This document shows positions 34,935-43,597 of a stretch of DNA of 64,000 bases, piece by piece (the first letter of the stretch is position 1; the number at the start of each line of letters is the position of its first letter). Where the stretch lies: NCBI RefSeq assembly GCF_030408735.1, contig NZ_CP047204.1, forward strand, positions 558,001 to 622,000, in the 5' to 3' direction. Below the pieces are notes generated by a model. It had not been told where the DNA came from. It worked only from the letters and a program-made list of their open reading frames with translations, and did not search any database. A program made the translations under genes and the position numbers. The DNA comes from Corynebacterium faecale (GTDB taxonomy: Bacteria; Actinomycetota; Actinomycetes; Mycobacteriales; Mycobacteriaceae).

Positions 34935-35789
34935 GTGACTGCTATCAAACTTGACGGAAACCTGTACCGCGATGAAATCTTCGCAGACCTCGCGACCCGC
35001 GTCGCCGCACTGAAGGAGAAGGGCATTGTGCCGGGCCTGGCCACTGTTTTGGTGGGTGATGATCCGGCCTCTCATTCTTATGTGAAGATGAAGCACCGTG
35101 ATTGTGACCAGATCGGTGTGAATTCCATCCGCAGGGATCTGCCTGCGGATGTTTCGCAGGAGGAACTCTTTGCGGTGATCGATGAGCTCAACGCGGATGA
35201 CTCCTGCACGGGTTATATCGTTCAGCTTCCACTGCCGAAACACCTGGATGAAAATGCTGTGCTGGAGCGGATTGATCCAGCTAAAGATGCCGATGGTCTT
35301 CATCCGGTGAACCTGGGCAAGCTGGTGCTCAATGAGCCCGCGCCCCTGCCCTGCACCCCGAACGGTTCCATCAGCCTGCTGCGGCGTTTCGGTGTGGAGC
35401 TCAATGGGGCAAAGGTGGTGGTGATCGGTCGTGGCATCACCGTGGGCCGCCCGATCGGGTTGATGCTGACCCGCCGTTCCGAGAATTCGACTGTGACCCT
35501 GTGCCATACCGGAACCAAGGATCTTGCTGCAGAAACCCGTGACGCTGACGTCATCATCGCTGCCGCTGGCCAGCCGCATATGCTCACCGCAGATATGGTT
35601 AAGCCCGGCGCAGCTGTCCTCGATGTGGGTGTTTCCCGTAAGGACGGCAAGCTCGCCGGCGATGTGCACCCAGATGTGTGGGAGGTCGCCGGGTCAGTGT
35701 CCCCGAACCCTGGTGGTGTCGGCCCGCTCACCCGCGCGTTCCTCGTCCACAACGTGGTTGAACGAGCAGAAAAACTGGCGGGACTCTAG
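34935..35789 (+). CDS. folD: methylenetetrahydrofolate dehydrogenase / methenyltetrahydrofolate cyclohydrolase
   Basis: Bifunctional one-carbon enzyme of 284 residues. Signature sequences are [16 protein letters not shown] (with the catalytic Tyr-x-x-x-Lys), [41 protein letters not shown] and the C-terminal [14 protein letters not shown]. The start is GTG at 34935. The next gene follows after 19 bases and is probably co-transcribed. Confidence 0.97.
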   Translation: MTAIKLDGNLYRDEIFADLATRVAALKEKGIVPGLATVLVGDDPASHSYVKMKHRDCDQIGVNSIRRDLPADVSQEELFAVIDELNADDSCTGYIVQLPLPKHLDENAVLERIDPAKDADGLHPVNLGKLVLNEPAPLPCTPNGSISLLRRFGVELNGAKVVVIGRGITVGRPIGLMLTRRSENSTVTLCHTGTKDLAAETRDADVIIAAAGQPHMLTADMVKPGAAVLDVGVSRKDGKLAGDVHPDVWEVAGSVSPNPGGVGPLTRAFLVHNVVERAEKLAGL

Positions 35790-35808
35790 GGCCTCGAGGA
35801 TATCTGCC

Positions 35809-36147
35809 GTGAACACCCCCATCCCTCAGTCCGAGATGCTGGCCAATCCCCACGACCGGGAACTCTCCCGGTCACGGCTACCTGTGGTCGTGCAGCGGAT
35901 CGGGGTTTGGTTGTTCCTTCTGGGAGTTCTTGTGGCGTCGTTATTTGCTTTTACAGATCACTGGCGACGCGCCACGTTCACCCTTGGTGCTTCGATGATC
36001 TTCCTCGCAATCCTCCGTCTGAGCTGTGATTCCCACATCATGGGTCTGCTGGCGGTGCGATCCCGGCGTTTCGATGCCTTCTACTGCACCGTGATGGGAG
36101 CCTTGATGAGTTTCCTCGCCCTGTCGGTCGATTCTCTGGGAAGTTAA
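35809..36147 (+). CDS. small membrane protein (DUF3017-like)
   Basis: A 112-residue protein with three hydrophobic segments (about 36-52, 57-73, 92-108) after a polar N-terminus. The GTG at 35809 gives this length. Size, topology and position directly downstream of folD match the DUF3017 protein found behind folD in other corynebacteria. Function is unknown. Confidence 0.78.
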   Translation: MNTPIPQSEMLANPHDRELSRSRLPVVVQRIGVWLFLLGVLVASLFAFTDHWRRATFTLGASMIFLAILRLSCDSHIMGLLAVRSRRFDAFYCTVMGALMSFLALSVDSLGS

Positions 36148-36196
36148 CCCAGAGGGCGGATAAACCTGGAATCATTGATCCCCGCCCTGTCTGGGT
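36147..36196. terminator. hairpin terminator behind folD operon
   Basis: ACCCAGAGGGCGG (36147-36159) pairs with CCGCCCTGTCTGGGT (36182-36196), leaving a two-base bulge. It begins at the stop codon and ends 10 bases ahead of the insertion-sequence target duplication. Before the insertion it would have lain between two convergent genes. Confidence 0.65.
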
Positions 36197-36210
36197 GCCC
36201 ATCCCTTTAA

Positions 36211-36227
36211 CCTGGATCCACCGATGT
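36211..36227 (+). repeat. left terminal inverted repeat of the IS element
   Basis: CCTGGATCCACCGATGT, preceded by the TTTAA target duplication. Confidence 0.88.
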
Positions 36228-36256
36228 AGTTCGGGTTCCAGCGGCGTGGGAATAAA

Positions 36257-36328
36257 AGAGATGCCCTTCTGGGCTGGGATAATACGACTTGTCGAAGGTC
36301 CGTATCCCCAATTCAGGAGGGCATCTCT
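36257..36328 (+). promoter_or_regulatory. hairpin covering the transposase ribosome-binding site
   Basis: AGAGATGCCCTTCTG (36257-36271) can pair over 15 bases (one G-U pair) with CAGGAGGGCATCTCT (36314-36328). The latter contains the AGGAGG Shine-Dalgarno sequence of the transposase. A nested stem GGGATA/TATCCC lies inside (36276-36281, 36303-36308). Transcripts entering from outside would fold and hide the ribosome-binding site. GATAAT (36278-36283) could be the -10 of a native promoter whose transcript would lack the left arm. Confidence 0.6.
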
Positions 36329-36331
36329 CAG

Positions 36332-37753
36332 ATGCAACTATCTCACACCCTTGCTGCGGTGTCAGCATCATTCGACGACCCGAACCTCGTGTCGGCCGCC
36401 GGCCTGGTCCCGATCATGCGCCTGGCCGACGAAGCCGGGCTGACTGCCCTGGCCCAGGACCGGTTGAGCGTACCGACCGACAAAGGCGCGAACGCAGGGG
36501 CCAAGATCGCCACACTTGTCGGCGGGATGACCGCCGGTGCCGACTCCATCGACGACATGGACCTTGTGCGCCACGGCGGCATGAGCACACTGTTCGACCG
36601 GATCTACGCCCCGTCCACACTGGGGTCGTTCCTCCGGGCGTTCACCTTCGGGCACGTCCGCCAGCTCGACGCCATAGCCTCCCGATTCTTGGTAGGTCTG
36701 GCTGCACAGGCCCCGGCCCTGGCGCCTGCTACCAGCAGTAACTATGTCTTCGTCGATGTCGACGACACGATCATCGAAGTCCACGGCCATAAAAAGCAGG
36801 GCTCCGGCTTCGGCTACTCCAAGGTCCGGGGCCTCAACGCCCTGTTGGCCACGGTGACCACGCCTGAGTCGGCGCCGGTGGTCGTGGCCCAACGACTACG
36901 CCGTGGCTCCTGCGGGTCCCCACGCGGTGCTGGGCGCCTGATCGCCGATGCGATCGCCACCACCCGACGCCTGCCGGGCTTGCAGCAACAGAAGATCCTC
37001 CTGCGCGCGGACTCCGCGTACTACGGCCACCCGAGTATCAGTGCCGCCATCAACGCCGGGGCGGATGTGTCGGTCACCGCCCGGATGACCAGCACCGTCA
37101 AACATGCCATCGCCACGATTCCCGACAACAGGTGGCAGACGATCCAGTACACCGACGCGATCTTTGACGAAGACACCCAGCGCTGGATCTCCTCGGCCGA
37201 GGTCGCCGAAGTACCGTTTATCGCGTTCAGCTCCCAGAAGAAGGCCCACCAGGTGCCCGGCCGCCTGGTCGTGCGCCGGATTCCGGAGCTGAACAAGAAG
37301 GATGTCGATCAGCCGGGGCTGTTCGACCTGCACCGGTTCCACGCGGTGTTCACCACCGCAGATTCTCAGCTGCTGGACACCGTCGCCGCCGACAAAACCC
37401 ACCGACAGCACGCCGTGATCGAACAGGTCAACGCGGATGTGAAGGCCAGCGCCCTGGCGCACCTGCCGTCGGGGAAGTTCACCGCCAACGCCGCGTGGCT
37501 CGTCTTGGCGGTGATGGCGTTCAACCTCACCCGCACAGCCGGTGCCATCGCCGGTACCGGGCTGGCCAAGGCCACCACCACGACGATCCGGCGCGCCGTC
37601 GTTACGGTTCCCGCCCGGATCGCGCGCAGCGCCCGGCGGCTGGTCCTGCACTTACCTGAAAGCTGGCGGTGGGAACCGCAGTGGACTCGGCTGTTCGACC
37701 ACACTCACTCCCCGCAGCCTGACCGCCCAGCCGACCCCTTCAGCGTGAGATGA
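36332..37753 (+). CDS. IS1380-family transposase
   Basis: A 473-residue DDE transposase. The first catalytic Asp is in the FVDVDDTIIEVHG segment (near 140), the second in LLRADSAYYG (near 230), and the Glu in the C-terminal part near HAVIEQVNADVKASALAHLPSG. The gene is full length with no frameshift, so it may be active. A strong AGGAGGG precedes the ATG but lies in a hairpin. Confidence 0.93.
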   Translation: MQLSHTLAAVSASFDDPNLVSAAGLVPIMRLADEAGLTALAQDRLSVPTDKGANAGAKIATLVGGMTAGADSIDDMDLVRHGGMSTLFDRIYAPSTLGSFLRAFTFGHVRQLDAIASRFLVGLAAQAPALAPATSSNYVFVDVDDTIIEVHGHKKQGSGFGYSKVRGLNALLATVTTPESAPVVVAQRLRRGSCGSPRGAGRLIADAIATTRRLPGLQQQKILLRADSAYYGHPSISAAINAGADVSVTARMTSTVKHAIATIPDNRWQTIQYTDAIFDEDTQRWISSAEVAEVPFIAFSSQKKAHQVPGRLVVRRIPELNKKDVDQPGLFDLHRFHAVFTTADSQLLDTVAADKTHRQHAVIEQVNADVKASALAHLPSGKFTANAAWLVLAVMAFNLTRTAGAIAGTGLAKATTTTIRRAVVTVPARIARSARRLVLHLPESWRWEPQWTRLFDHTHSPQPDRPADPFSVR

Positions 37754-37855
37754 CAACAATTCGTGGAACAACCAGAACAAAGCGTGATCTGGGGACTGTC
37801 TCTGCTCGAAAACTCCGGACGTGCCCGACACCGAAATCAACCGCTCATCAAGGGC

Positions 37856-37872
37856 ACATCGGTGGATCGAGG
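37856..37872 (-). repeat. right terminal inverted repeat of the IS element
   Basis: ACATCGGTGGATCGAGG, followed by the second TTTAA copy. It differs from the left repeat at one position. Confidence 0.88.
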
Positions 37873-37877
37873 TTTAA

Positions 37878-38903
37878 CTACCCTGCGGGGGCTGCAGCCA
37901 AGCTTGGATCCCGGAATACCGAGTGAACGGCGGAAGCACCCTCGTCTGCGGGGTGACCGTTGATATCCAGGAACACCTCCGGGCCATCTATCAGGAGGGA
38001 TAAGCCGTCCTGATCAGGGTTTGCGGGGTTTTCGGACAACAGGAAAGTCGTCTCATCGATGGAATCGGCGATCCTGTCCCGTTTATCGGGGGACGTCCCT
38101 TCATCTCCCAGGCAGAGCCAGTCCGCGGTGACTTCGGTGATCAGATCTCTCTGGGAGTCGGAGAGATCGGCACCGCTGAGTCCACCGCCTCCGGGTGTGG
38201 TCAACGCGCGGAGTTGCTCTTCGCTGAGGCTGTGGTAGAAATCAACGGCTGAGTCATGGAGTGAAGTGACGGGGGCATCAGGGGCACGGAGGTCCGTGGT
38301 CTGCGTGATGCTCTCCGCATCGTGGCCGGTCATAGCGATATGCCCGGACTCCAGTGTCATCACCCCACTGGCCGCGAGCTGCGCGTGCAACCCGATCATG
38401 GGACCGTCCACAGTCAGTTTCCACCGTTCATCCGCAGCGGGAATCCGGGAGAAGTGAAGGTAGTGGGGTTCCGCCTCTGGCGAGCTGATGATGTGCCCGA
38501 GAAGCGCATTGGTTGTGGAGTAGGAGTTCTCATTAAGCAGTGATTCAAACACCTGCAACATGGTGACCTGTTGCGCCCGGGTCAGGTCATTGAGTAACAG
38601 ACCTTCATTGAGGATCTGATGCTGTTGTTCCGCATCAAGATACTCCATGAATGCCCGCGCTGTCAGCGATGTTTGCCGGCTCGCGGTATGGCTCATGGTT
38701 GCGCTCTGTGGGGCGCTTGTCGACGCTCCGCTGGTTCCCGTTCCCATCACCGTCCCGACCCTGGGTGGTTCCGCATCCGACGCCTGACCGTCGGGGCGGT
38801 CAACGCTGCAGGCGGCAAACGTCAGACTGCCAGCAGCGAGTGTGGTGGCGAGCGCACATGCGGTGCGTCCACGGCGGGAGATCAACAAAGTCACATCCTT
38901 CAA
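37878..38903 (-). CDS. lipoprotein, DUF3500-like
   Basis: A predicted lipoprotein of about 340 residues. Its signal segment ends in the lipobox TFAAC (Cys about 32). The body contains HYLHFSRIPAADERWKLTVDG and GLHAQLAASGVMTL, resembling DUF3500 proteins. The start is uncertain: TTG 38903 (used here), GTG 38894 or TTG 38888, which has AAGGA seven bases ahead. The stop codon directly abuts the target duplication of the IS element, so the reading frame is intact but its downstream region was replaced. Confidence 0.68.
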   Translation of the reverse strand: MKDVTLLISRRGRTACALATTLAAGSLTFAACSVDRPDGQASDAEPPRVGTVMGTGTSGASTSAPQSATMSHTASRQTSLTARAFMEYLDAEQQHQILNEGLLLNDLTRAQQVTMLQVFESLLNENSYSTTNALLGHIISSPEAEPHYLHFSRIPAADERWKLTVDGPMIGLHAQLAASGVMTLESGHIAMTGHDAESITQTTDLRAPDAPVTSLHDSAVDFYHSLSEEQLRALTTPGGGGLSGADLSDSQRDLITEVTADWLCLGDEGTSPDKRDRIADSIDETTFLLSENPANPDQDGLSLLIDGPEVFLDINGHPADEGASAVHSVFRDPSLAAAPAG

Positions 38904-38975
38904 TGTAGGTCCGACACCATGGGTGAAGCGTTAAATTAGCTGTGAACATGTATCAGGATTGTTATGTTGCGCAGT

Positions 38976-39010
38976 AATGCCCTCCCTGACGGTGGTCATG
39001 GGAGGGCATT
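38976..39010 (-). terminator. terminator behind the MHS transporter gene
   Basis: AATGCCCTCCC (38976-38986) and GGGAGGGCATT (39000-39010) form a perfect 11-bp stem with a 13-base loop, 46 bases beyond the transporter stop. Confidence 0.7.
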
Positions 39011-39055
39011 ATGTGCAGATTATCCGAGGCGGGGCCGGCACCCCGTCACCTGATG

Positions 39056-40426
39056 TCAGGTGTGCAGATTTCTATCCTGGATTCCGGTCTTGGGTACCGC
39101 GAGCACCGCAATGAGGGAAATGGTGGAGATGACTGCGATGTAGATTCCGATGGACATGGACGTTCCGGTGGAATCCAGCAGCATCTCGGCGATCATCGGG
39201 GCGAAAGCTCCACCGATGATGGAACCGATTGCATAGCCGATGGATACCCCGGAGAGACGAACACTGGCGGGGAACATCTCTGCGTAGAGTGCAGGCTGCG
39301 GGCCATATGTGATTCCGAGCAGGACACCCAGGATCACCACGGCGATGCCGAAGAACAGCGGGTTCGCGGTGTCGATGAGCAGCCAGGTCGGGATTGCCCA
39401 GATGATCATGGCCAGGTAGCCAATGGCGAAGGTCCGACGGCGACCCCACCGATCGGAGGCAGCTCCGAAGTAGAGGGTGGCGATGATCCATGCGACCGCG
39501 GTCAGGGAGGTCAGCAGCAGAACAGTGGGGCGACCCATGCCGAGTACACCGGTGCCGTAGGAGACGAAGAAGGCGATGGCCAGGTACCCTGCGGCGTTGA
39601 CACCAGCGAAGATGAGGGCTGCAAGCATGACCGTCTTCGCATGCTTCCTGAACAGCTCGGACAGCGGTGCGGAGGACTGCTTCTTCAGTTCCTGCATCTC
39701 AGAAAAGACAGGGGACTCGTGAACCAGGCGGCGGATGAAGAAACCGACTCCGATGAGAACCACACTGGAGATGAACGGGATGCGCCAACCCCAGGACTCA
39801 AACTGTGCAGGGGAGAGTGCTGAGGTCATCACGAGCATGAACACAGTGGCCAGGAGCATGCCGGCAGGCACACCGACCTGTGGGAATGCGCCAAAGAATC
39901 CTCGGCGGCCCTTGGGTGCATGTTCGACAGCGATGAGTGCTGCTCCACCCCATTCGCCACCGGCGGAAATTCCCTGAAGGATGCGGAGCAGCACCAGGAT
40001 CAGTGGCGCGGCGATTCCGATCTGGGCGTAGGTGGGGAGCAGGCCCATGGCCACAGTGGCACCACCCATGCCCACGAGGGTGAGAACCAGTACCGGCTTG
40101 CGGCCGAAACGATCACCGAGATGACCTGCGATAACAGCGCCGAATGGTCGGAAGAGGAAGCTGATGCCCAGTGAGGCCCACGCGATGATCTGAGCGATGG
40201 AGGCACTCGAGTTGCTGGCAGGATTGAAATACTGGGTTGCAAAAATCAGACCCGCGGCCTGGGCATAGATGAAGAAATCAAACCATTCAATGGTGGTGCC
40301 CACCATTGAGCCGGCGAGAACCTTGCGGTGTTCCGGGGTTAGTTGCTTGGAAGAGTTGGTTCCGGCGGGGCTGGTAGGGGCGAGAGCGGCGTCGCGCTGG
40401 TCTGTGATGATGGTGTTATTTGTCAT
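39056..40426 (-). CDS. MFS transporter of the metabolite:proton symporter family
   Basis: A 456-residue transporter with twelve helices. The MFS signature DRFGRKPVLVLTLVGMGG follows helix 2, and IRRLVHESPVF is typical of the MHS subgroup that carries shikimate, proline or aromatic acids. It lies 111 bases behind paaK in the same direction, within the phenylacetate island, so uptake of phenylacetate or a related aromatic acid is likely. The ATG at 40426 is chosen; a TTG one codon earlier is possible. Confidence 0.82.
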   Translation of the reverse strand: MTNNTIITDQRDAALAPTSPAGTNSSKQLTPEHRKVLAGSMVGTTIEWFDFFIYAQAAGLIFATQYFNPASNSSASIAQIIAWASLGISFLFRPFGAVIAGHLGDRFGRKPVLVLTLVGMGGATVAMGLLPTYAQIGIAAPLILVLLRILQGISAGGEWGGAALIAVEHAPKGRRGFFGAFPQVGVPAGMLLATVFMLVMTSALSPAQFESWGWRIPFISSVVLIGVGFFIRRLVHESPVFSEMQELKKQSSAPLSELFRKHAKTVMLAALIFAGVNAAGYLAIAFFVSYGTGVLGMGRPTVLLLTSLTAVAWIIATLYFGAASDRWGRRRTFAIGYLAMIIWAIPTWLLIDTANPLFFGIAVVILGVLLGITYGPQPALYAEMFPASVRLSGVSIGYAIGSIIGGAFAPMIAEMLLDSTGTSMSIGIYIAVISTISLIAVLAVPKTGIQDRNLHT

Positions 40427-40539
40427 CAAGTGGACTTTCTGCAGGGCACAGTGGCTGTGCGACCGGTAGGGGAGAGGTCTTTCAGGTGCGCTGAGTCAGC
40501 AACCCGGTAGGGGGCGGGTTGCCAGTTACTGTGGAGAAA

Positions 40540-41853
40540 TTAGTTGGCGTTACGGAGATCCAGCAGGCGCTTAGCCTTGCCCTCACCGCTGTCAACGCGG
40601 TCGCAGATATTGATTTCCACGGAGACGCCGATGCGGTCCTTGATCTGCTTGCTCAGGCGGGCAGAGGCCATGGCGATGTCCTCCGCGCTGCATCCCGGGG
40701 TGTGTTCCACGGTGAGGGTGAGGTGGTCCATGCGGCCCTTCTTGGTGAGGACGCACTGGTAGCGAGGACGGAGGACGGGATCCTCGACAATGATCTCCTC
40801 GAACTGGCTGGGGAAGCAGTTCACTCCACGGAGAATGATCATGTCATCATTACGGGCACTGATCTTGTCGATACGGCGCATGGAGAACGCGGTGCCCGGC
40901 AGGATACGGGTCAGGTCATGGGTGCGGTAGCGGATGACCGGGAAGGCCTCCTTGGTCAGGGAGGTAAGCACCAGTTCACCGTAGGAACCATCGGGCAGCA
41001 CCTCGCCGGTGACCGGGTCGATGATCTCTGGGTAGAAGTGATCTTCCCAGATGGTCAGCCCGTCCTTCGTTTCGATGCTTTCCTGAGCCACGCCCGGGCC
41101 CATGACCTCAGAGAGTCCGTAGATATCTGTGGCGTCAATGTCGAAGCCCTGCTCCAGGTCCCGTCGCATGCCTTCAGACCATGGCTCGGCACCCATGACG
41201 CCGACGCGGAGGGAGCTGTCGCGAGGATCCAGTCCTTCAGCACGCATGCGATCCAGGACGGTCAGCATGTAGGAGGGAGTGCCCAGGATGGCGTCCGGCT
41301 GGAAGTCCTTCATGATCTGGATCTGGCGTTCAGTCTGTCCACCTGATGTGGGGATGACCGTGGCACCGAGCTTTTCCACGCCGTAGTGGGCGCCGAGACC
41401 ACCCGTGAACAGTCCATAACCGAAGGTCACCTGGACCTTGTCGCCGGCGCGGATACCACCTGCACGCAGGGAACGGGCAACGAGGTTGGACCAGTTCTCG
41501 ATGTCATTGCGGGTGTAGGCGACAACAGTCGGGCGACCGGTGGTGCCGGAGGATGCATGGAGACGCACGATCTGGCTCTGAGGAACAGCGAACATTCCGA
41601 AGGGATACTCGCCCCGCAGGATCTCCTTGTCGGTGAAGGTGAACTTTCCAAGATCGGACATCTCCCGGAAATCATCCGGGTGAACGCCCGCCTCATTGAA
41701 TGCAGCCCGGTAGTGGGGGACATTGAAGTAGGCATGGCGCAGGGTGTTCTTGGTCCTGGCGATCTGGAGCGCCGTGATCTCGTCGCGTGATGCGTACTCA
41801 ATTCCCGTCTGAGGGCCGGTATGGGTGGAGTGAATTTCAGTGACGGAAGTCAT
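40540..41853 (-). CDS. paaK: phenylacetate-CoA ligase
   Basis: Activates phenylacetate to phenylacetyl-CoA with ATP; 437 residues. The AMP-binding motif LHASSGTTGRPTVVAYT (about 97-113) and YGLSEVMGPGVAQE are typical of PaaK, and the C-terminal lid has KISARNDDMIILRGVNCFPSQ. The ATG at 41853 follows AAGGAAC and gives the usual length; the open frame upstream crosses the promoter region and is discarded. Confidence 0.95.
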   Translation of the reverse strand: MTSVTEIHSTHTGPQTGIEYASRDEITALQIARTKNTLRHAYFNVPHYRAAFNEAGVHPDDFREMSDLGKFTFTDKEILRGEYPFGMFAVPQSQIVRLHASSGTTGRPTVVAYTRNDIENWSNLVARSLRAGGIRAGDKVQVTFGYGLFTGGLGAHYGVEKLGATVIPTSGGQTERQIQIMKDFQPDAILGTPSYMLTVLDRMRAEGLDPRDSSLRVGVMGAEPWSEGMRRDLEQGFDIDATDIYGLSEVMGPGVAQESIETKDGLTIWEDHFYPEIIDPVTGEVLPDGSYGELVLTSLTKEAFPVIRYRTHDLTRILPGTAFSMRRIDKISARNDDMIILRGVNCFPSQFEEIIVEDPVLRPRYQCVLTKKGRMDHLTLTVEHTPGCSAEDIAMASARLSKQIKDRIGVSVEINICDRVDSGEGKAKRLLDLRNAN

Positions 41854-42153
41854 TGGGTTGTTCCTTTCTGGCGGTGCGCGGTCCTTAAGGTGGTGCGCAT
41901 CCTGGCCCGGTGACGGGCGAGGCAGTGACCTGCGGTATTCCTGGCTGTTGGTAGCTGTCCGAGGGATCGGCCAGTGTTGGGTGAGTACGTTTCCCCAATT
42001 ACCAACTGACCAGTCGGTAAGTTGGTATGTGATGGACGCTACATTAACCTGCGTTCTATTTCCAGAGTCACACAAGATTTAAGGGCACCCCCAAGGGGTT
42101 ATTGCCCCCGCCATGTACCCCTGTTCGGACAGTGCACATCGGACTGACGTGGG
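41854..42153 (-). promoter_or_regulatory. paaK upstream region with a shortened PaaR-like operator
   Basis: The 300 bases between paaR and paaK hold no gene. At 42001-42026 is a palindrome with arms ACCAACT(G/T)ACC and GGT(A/C)AGTTGGT. Its half-sites match the PaaR operator half-site ACTnACC, but the centre is 4 bases shorter than in the other three operators of this cluster. Confidence 0.6.
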
Positions 42154-42765
42154 TTAATGGGTGGATATTCCCTTGAAAACGAAGTCTGGCATCAGTTTGC
42201 TCAGCTCTTCCGGGGAGGTGGACCCGTCTGGTCGGTACCACTCCACGATTGAGTTGATCATGCCGAAAGTGAGCCGGGCGACCATGCCGGCGTCGAGATC
42301 GGAGTGTACGGCGCCCTCGGCCTGGGCGTCGGCCACGAATTGGATGAGTTTCCGGGTGATGGCGCGCCTGCGCTCCAGGATCTGCTTCTCCACCTCAGTG
42401 TTTCCACGAAGACGTAGTAAGAGGGTGACGTTCTCGGGGTTTTCGCACAACACCAGGGTTGCGCCGCCGATTGCCGCGGTCAGGCGGTCCTTGGCGTTGC
42501 CATCCAGCTCCTGGGCGGAGTCGATGACATCAAAGAGCGACTCCAGGGCCTGGTCGGTGGCGGCCACCATAATTTCCTCCTTGGAGGTGATGTGGTGATA
42601 GATCGCCGATTTTGTGACCCCGAGCGTGGTGGCGAGGGATCCCATTGATGTTGCTTCATAACCGTGGGTGTTGAACTGGTTAACCGCGATGCGGATGACA
42701 TCTTCACGTGTATAGCCTGGCCGGCCCCGGGTGGTGCTCGGCGTTGCGGTGGATATTTGGGACAT
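42154..42765 (-). CDS. paaR: TetR-family repressor of phenylacetate genes
   Basis: A 203-residue regulator with an N-terminal TetR helix-turn-helix (GYEATSMGSLATTLGVTKSAIYHHITSKEE, about 35-64). It sits between paaK and paaI. In C. glutamicum the TetR protein PaaR represses paa genes and is released by phenylacetyl-CoA; gene position and operators here support the same role. Confidence 0.88.
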   Translation of the reverse strand: MSQISTATPSTTRGRPGYTREDVIRIAVNQFNTHGYEATSMGSLATTLGVTKSAIYHHITSKEEIMVAATDQALESLFDVIDSAQELDGNAKDRLTAAIGGATLVLCENPENVTLLLRLRGNTEVEKQILERRRAITRKLIQFVADAQAEGAVHSDLDAGMVARLTFGMINSIVEWYRPDGSTSPEELSKLMPDFVFKGISTH

Positions 42766-42862
42766 GGTTTCTCCTTTTTTGTGGCCATCCCTGATGGTGT
42801 CGTGGCATGGCCAAATGTGATTTCCCCGCGGGGTGTGGGGAATATGCGTACACTCCTCCCCA

Positions 42863-42884
42863 TATTACCGTCCGTTCGGTAAGT
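42863..42884. promoter_or_regulatory. PaaR operator upstream of paaI / paaR
   Basis: TATTACCG-TCCGTT-CGGTAAGT matches the PaaR motif ACTnACCG-N2CGN2-CGGTnAGT with two mismatches at the left edge. It lies 33 bases ahead of paaI and within the paaR-paaI divergent region, so it may control both. Confidence 0.7.
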
Positions 42885-42917
42885 AAATATTACGATCGTC
42901 TTATTTGGAGGAGTGTC

Positions 42918-43367
42918 ATGACCCAGACCGTTGAAAATGTACAGGTTCTCGCGCCGGGAGTGGCCGCGGGGCCGGAATTTGAGCATGTGCGGGCCATGTA
43001 TGCCCGGGATGAGGCATCCAAGGGGATTGGCTTGACCGTCACTGAACTTTCTACGGAAGGTGCCCGGGGTCACTTTACCGTTAGGCCGGAGATGTGCAAT
43101 GGCCATGGAACCGCCCAGGGCGGAATTCTCTTCACTTTTGCTGACGCGATCTTTGCCGGCGTATGCAATGCGTCCGGGGATACTGCCGTGGCGTCCCAGG
43201 TGGGCATCCATTACATCTCGCCAGCCCGTGTGGGTGAGCTGGTGGAGGCGGAGGCTGTCAATCGGCAGACGTGGGGGAGGAATGGGGTTACTGATGTCGT
43301 ACTGCGCGTCGGCGATCGCGTGGTGGCGGAGTTCCGTGGCACTTCACGCGTGGTCAAGGGGGTCTAA
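42918..43367 (+). CDS. paaI: phenylacetyl-CoA pathway thioesterase
   Basis: Hot-dog-fold thioesterase of 149 residues. The PaaI motif HGTAQGGILFTFADAIFAGVCN (catalytic Asp in FADAIF) is present near residue 60. PaaI hydrolyses hydroxylated phenylacetyl-CoAs and rescues CoA when the pathway stalls. GGAGGAG precedes the ATG at 42918. Confidence 0.93.
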   Translation: MTQTVENVQVLAPGVAAGPEFEHVRAMYARDEASKGIGLTVTELSTEGARGHFTVRPEMCNGHGTAQGGILFTFADAIFAGVCNASGDTAVASQVGIHYISPARVGELVEAEAVNRQTWGRNGVTDVVLRVGDRVVAEFRGTSRVVKGV

Positions 43368-43374
43368 AAATCAC

Positions 43375-43433
43375 CCCCGGCACCGCGGGTGAGCTGCAGT
43401 TAGATAATCTGCACCTCCCTTACTGTGCCGGGG
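43375..43433 (+). terminator. possible terminator behind paaI
   Basis: CCCCGGCAC (43375-43383) and GTGCCGGGG (43425-43433) form a 9-bp stem with a long loop; no T-run follows. Confidence 0.4.
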
Positions 43434-43445
43434 CTCACCGCATCG

Positions 43446-43461
43446 GTTGACGCAGATCACA
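43446..43461. promoter_or_regulatory. GlxR-like (cAMP receptor) site upstream of paaA
   Basis: GTTGACGCAGATCACA resembles TGTGA-N6-TCACA with a perfect right half and two mismatches in the left. It ends 12 bases ahead of the PaaR operator. GlxR control of paa genes has been described for C. glutamicum. Confidence 0.45.
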
Positions 43462-43473
43462 CTGTCGTCATAT

Positions 43474-43495
43474 ACTGACCGGGCGGTCGGTTAGT
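43474..43495. promoter_or_regulatory. PaaR operator upstream of paaA
   Basis: ACTGACCG-GGCGGT-CGGTTAGT matches the PaaR motif at every defined position. It lies 102 bases ahead of the paaA ATG. Confidence 0.82.
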
Positions 43496-43597
43496 AAATA
43501 AGGAACCGGCACCCACTTCATAACTACAGCCACATACCTCGCCCCTACGAGCGGCGAACCTGCGGGTACACCGCGACATCTACGAGGAGGACCCCAC

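Larger units (their letters stand above)
36211..37872 (+). mobile_element. IS1380-family insertion sequence, 1662 bp, apparently intact
   Basis: The element is bounded by 17-bp inverted repeats CCTGGATCCACCGATGT (36211-36227) and ACATCGGTGGATCGAGG (37856-37872) that match in 16 of 17 positions. TTTAA occurs directly outside both ends (36206-36210 and 37873-37877), a 5-bp target duplication. One transposase gene fills it. The ends and duplication are clear enough to suggest a recent insertion. It lies behind the stop codon of a lipoprotein gene. Confidence 0.9.
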
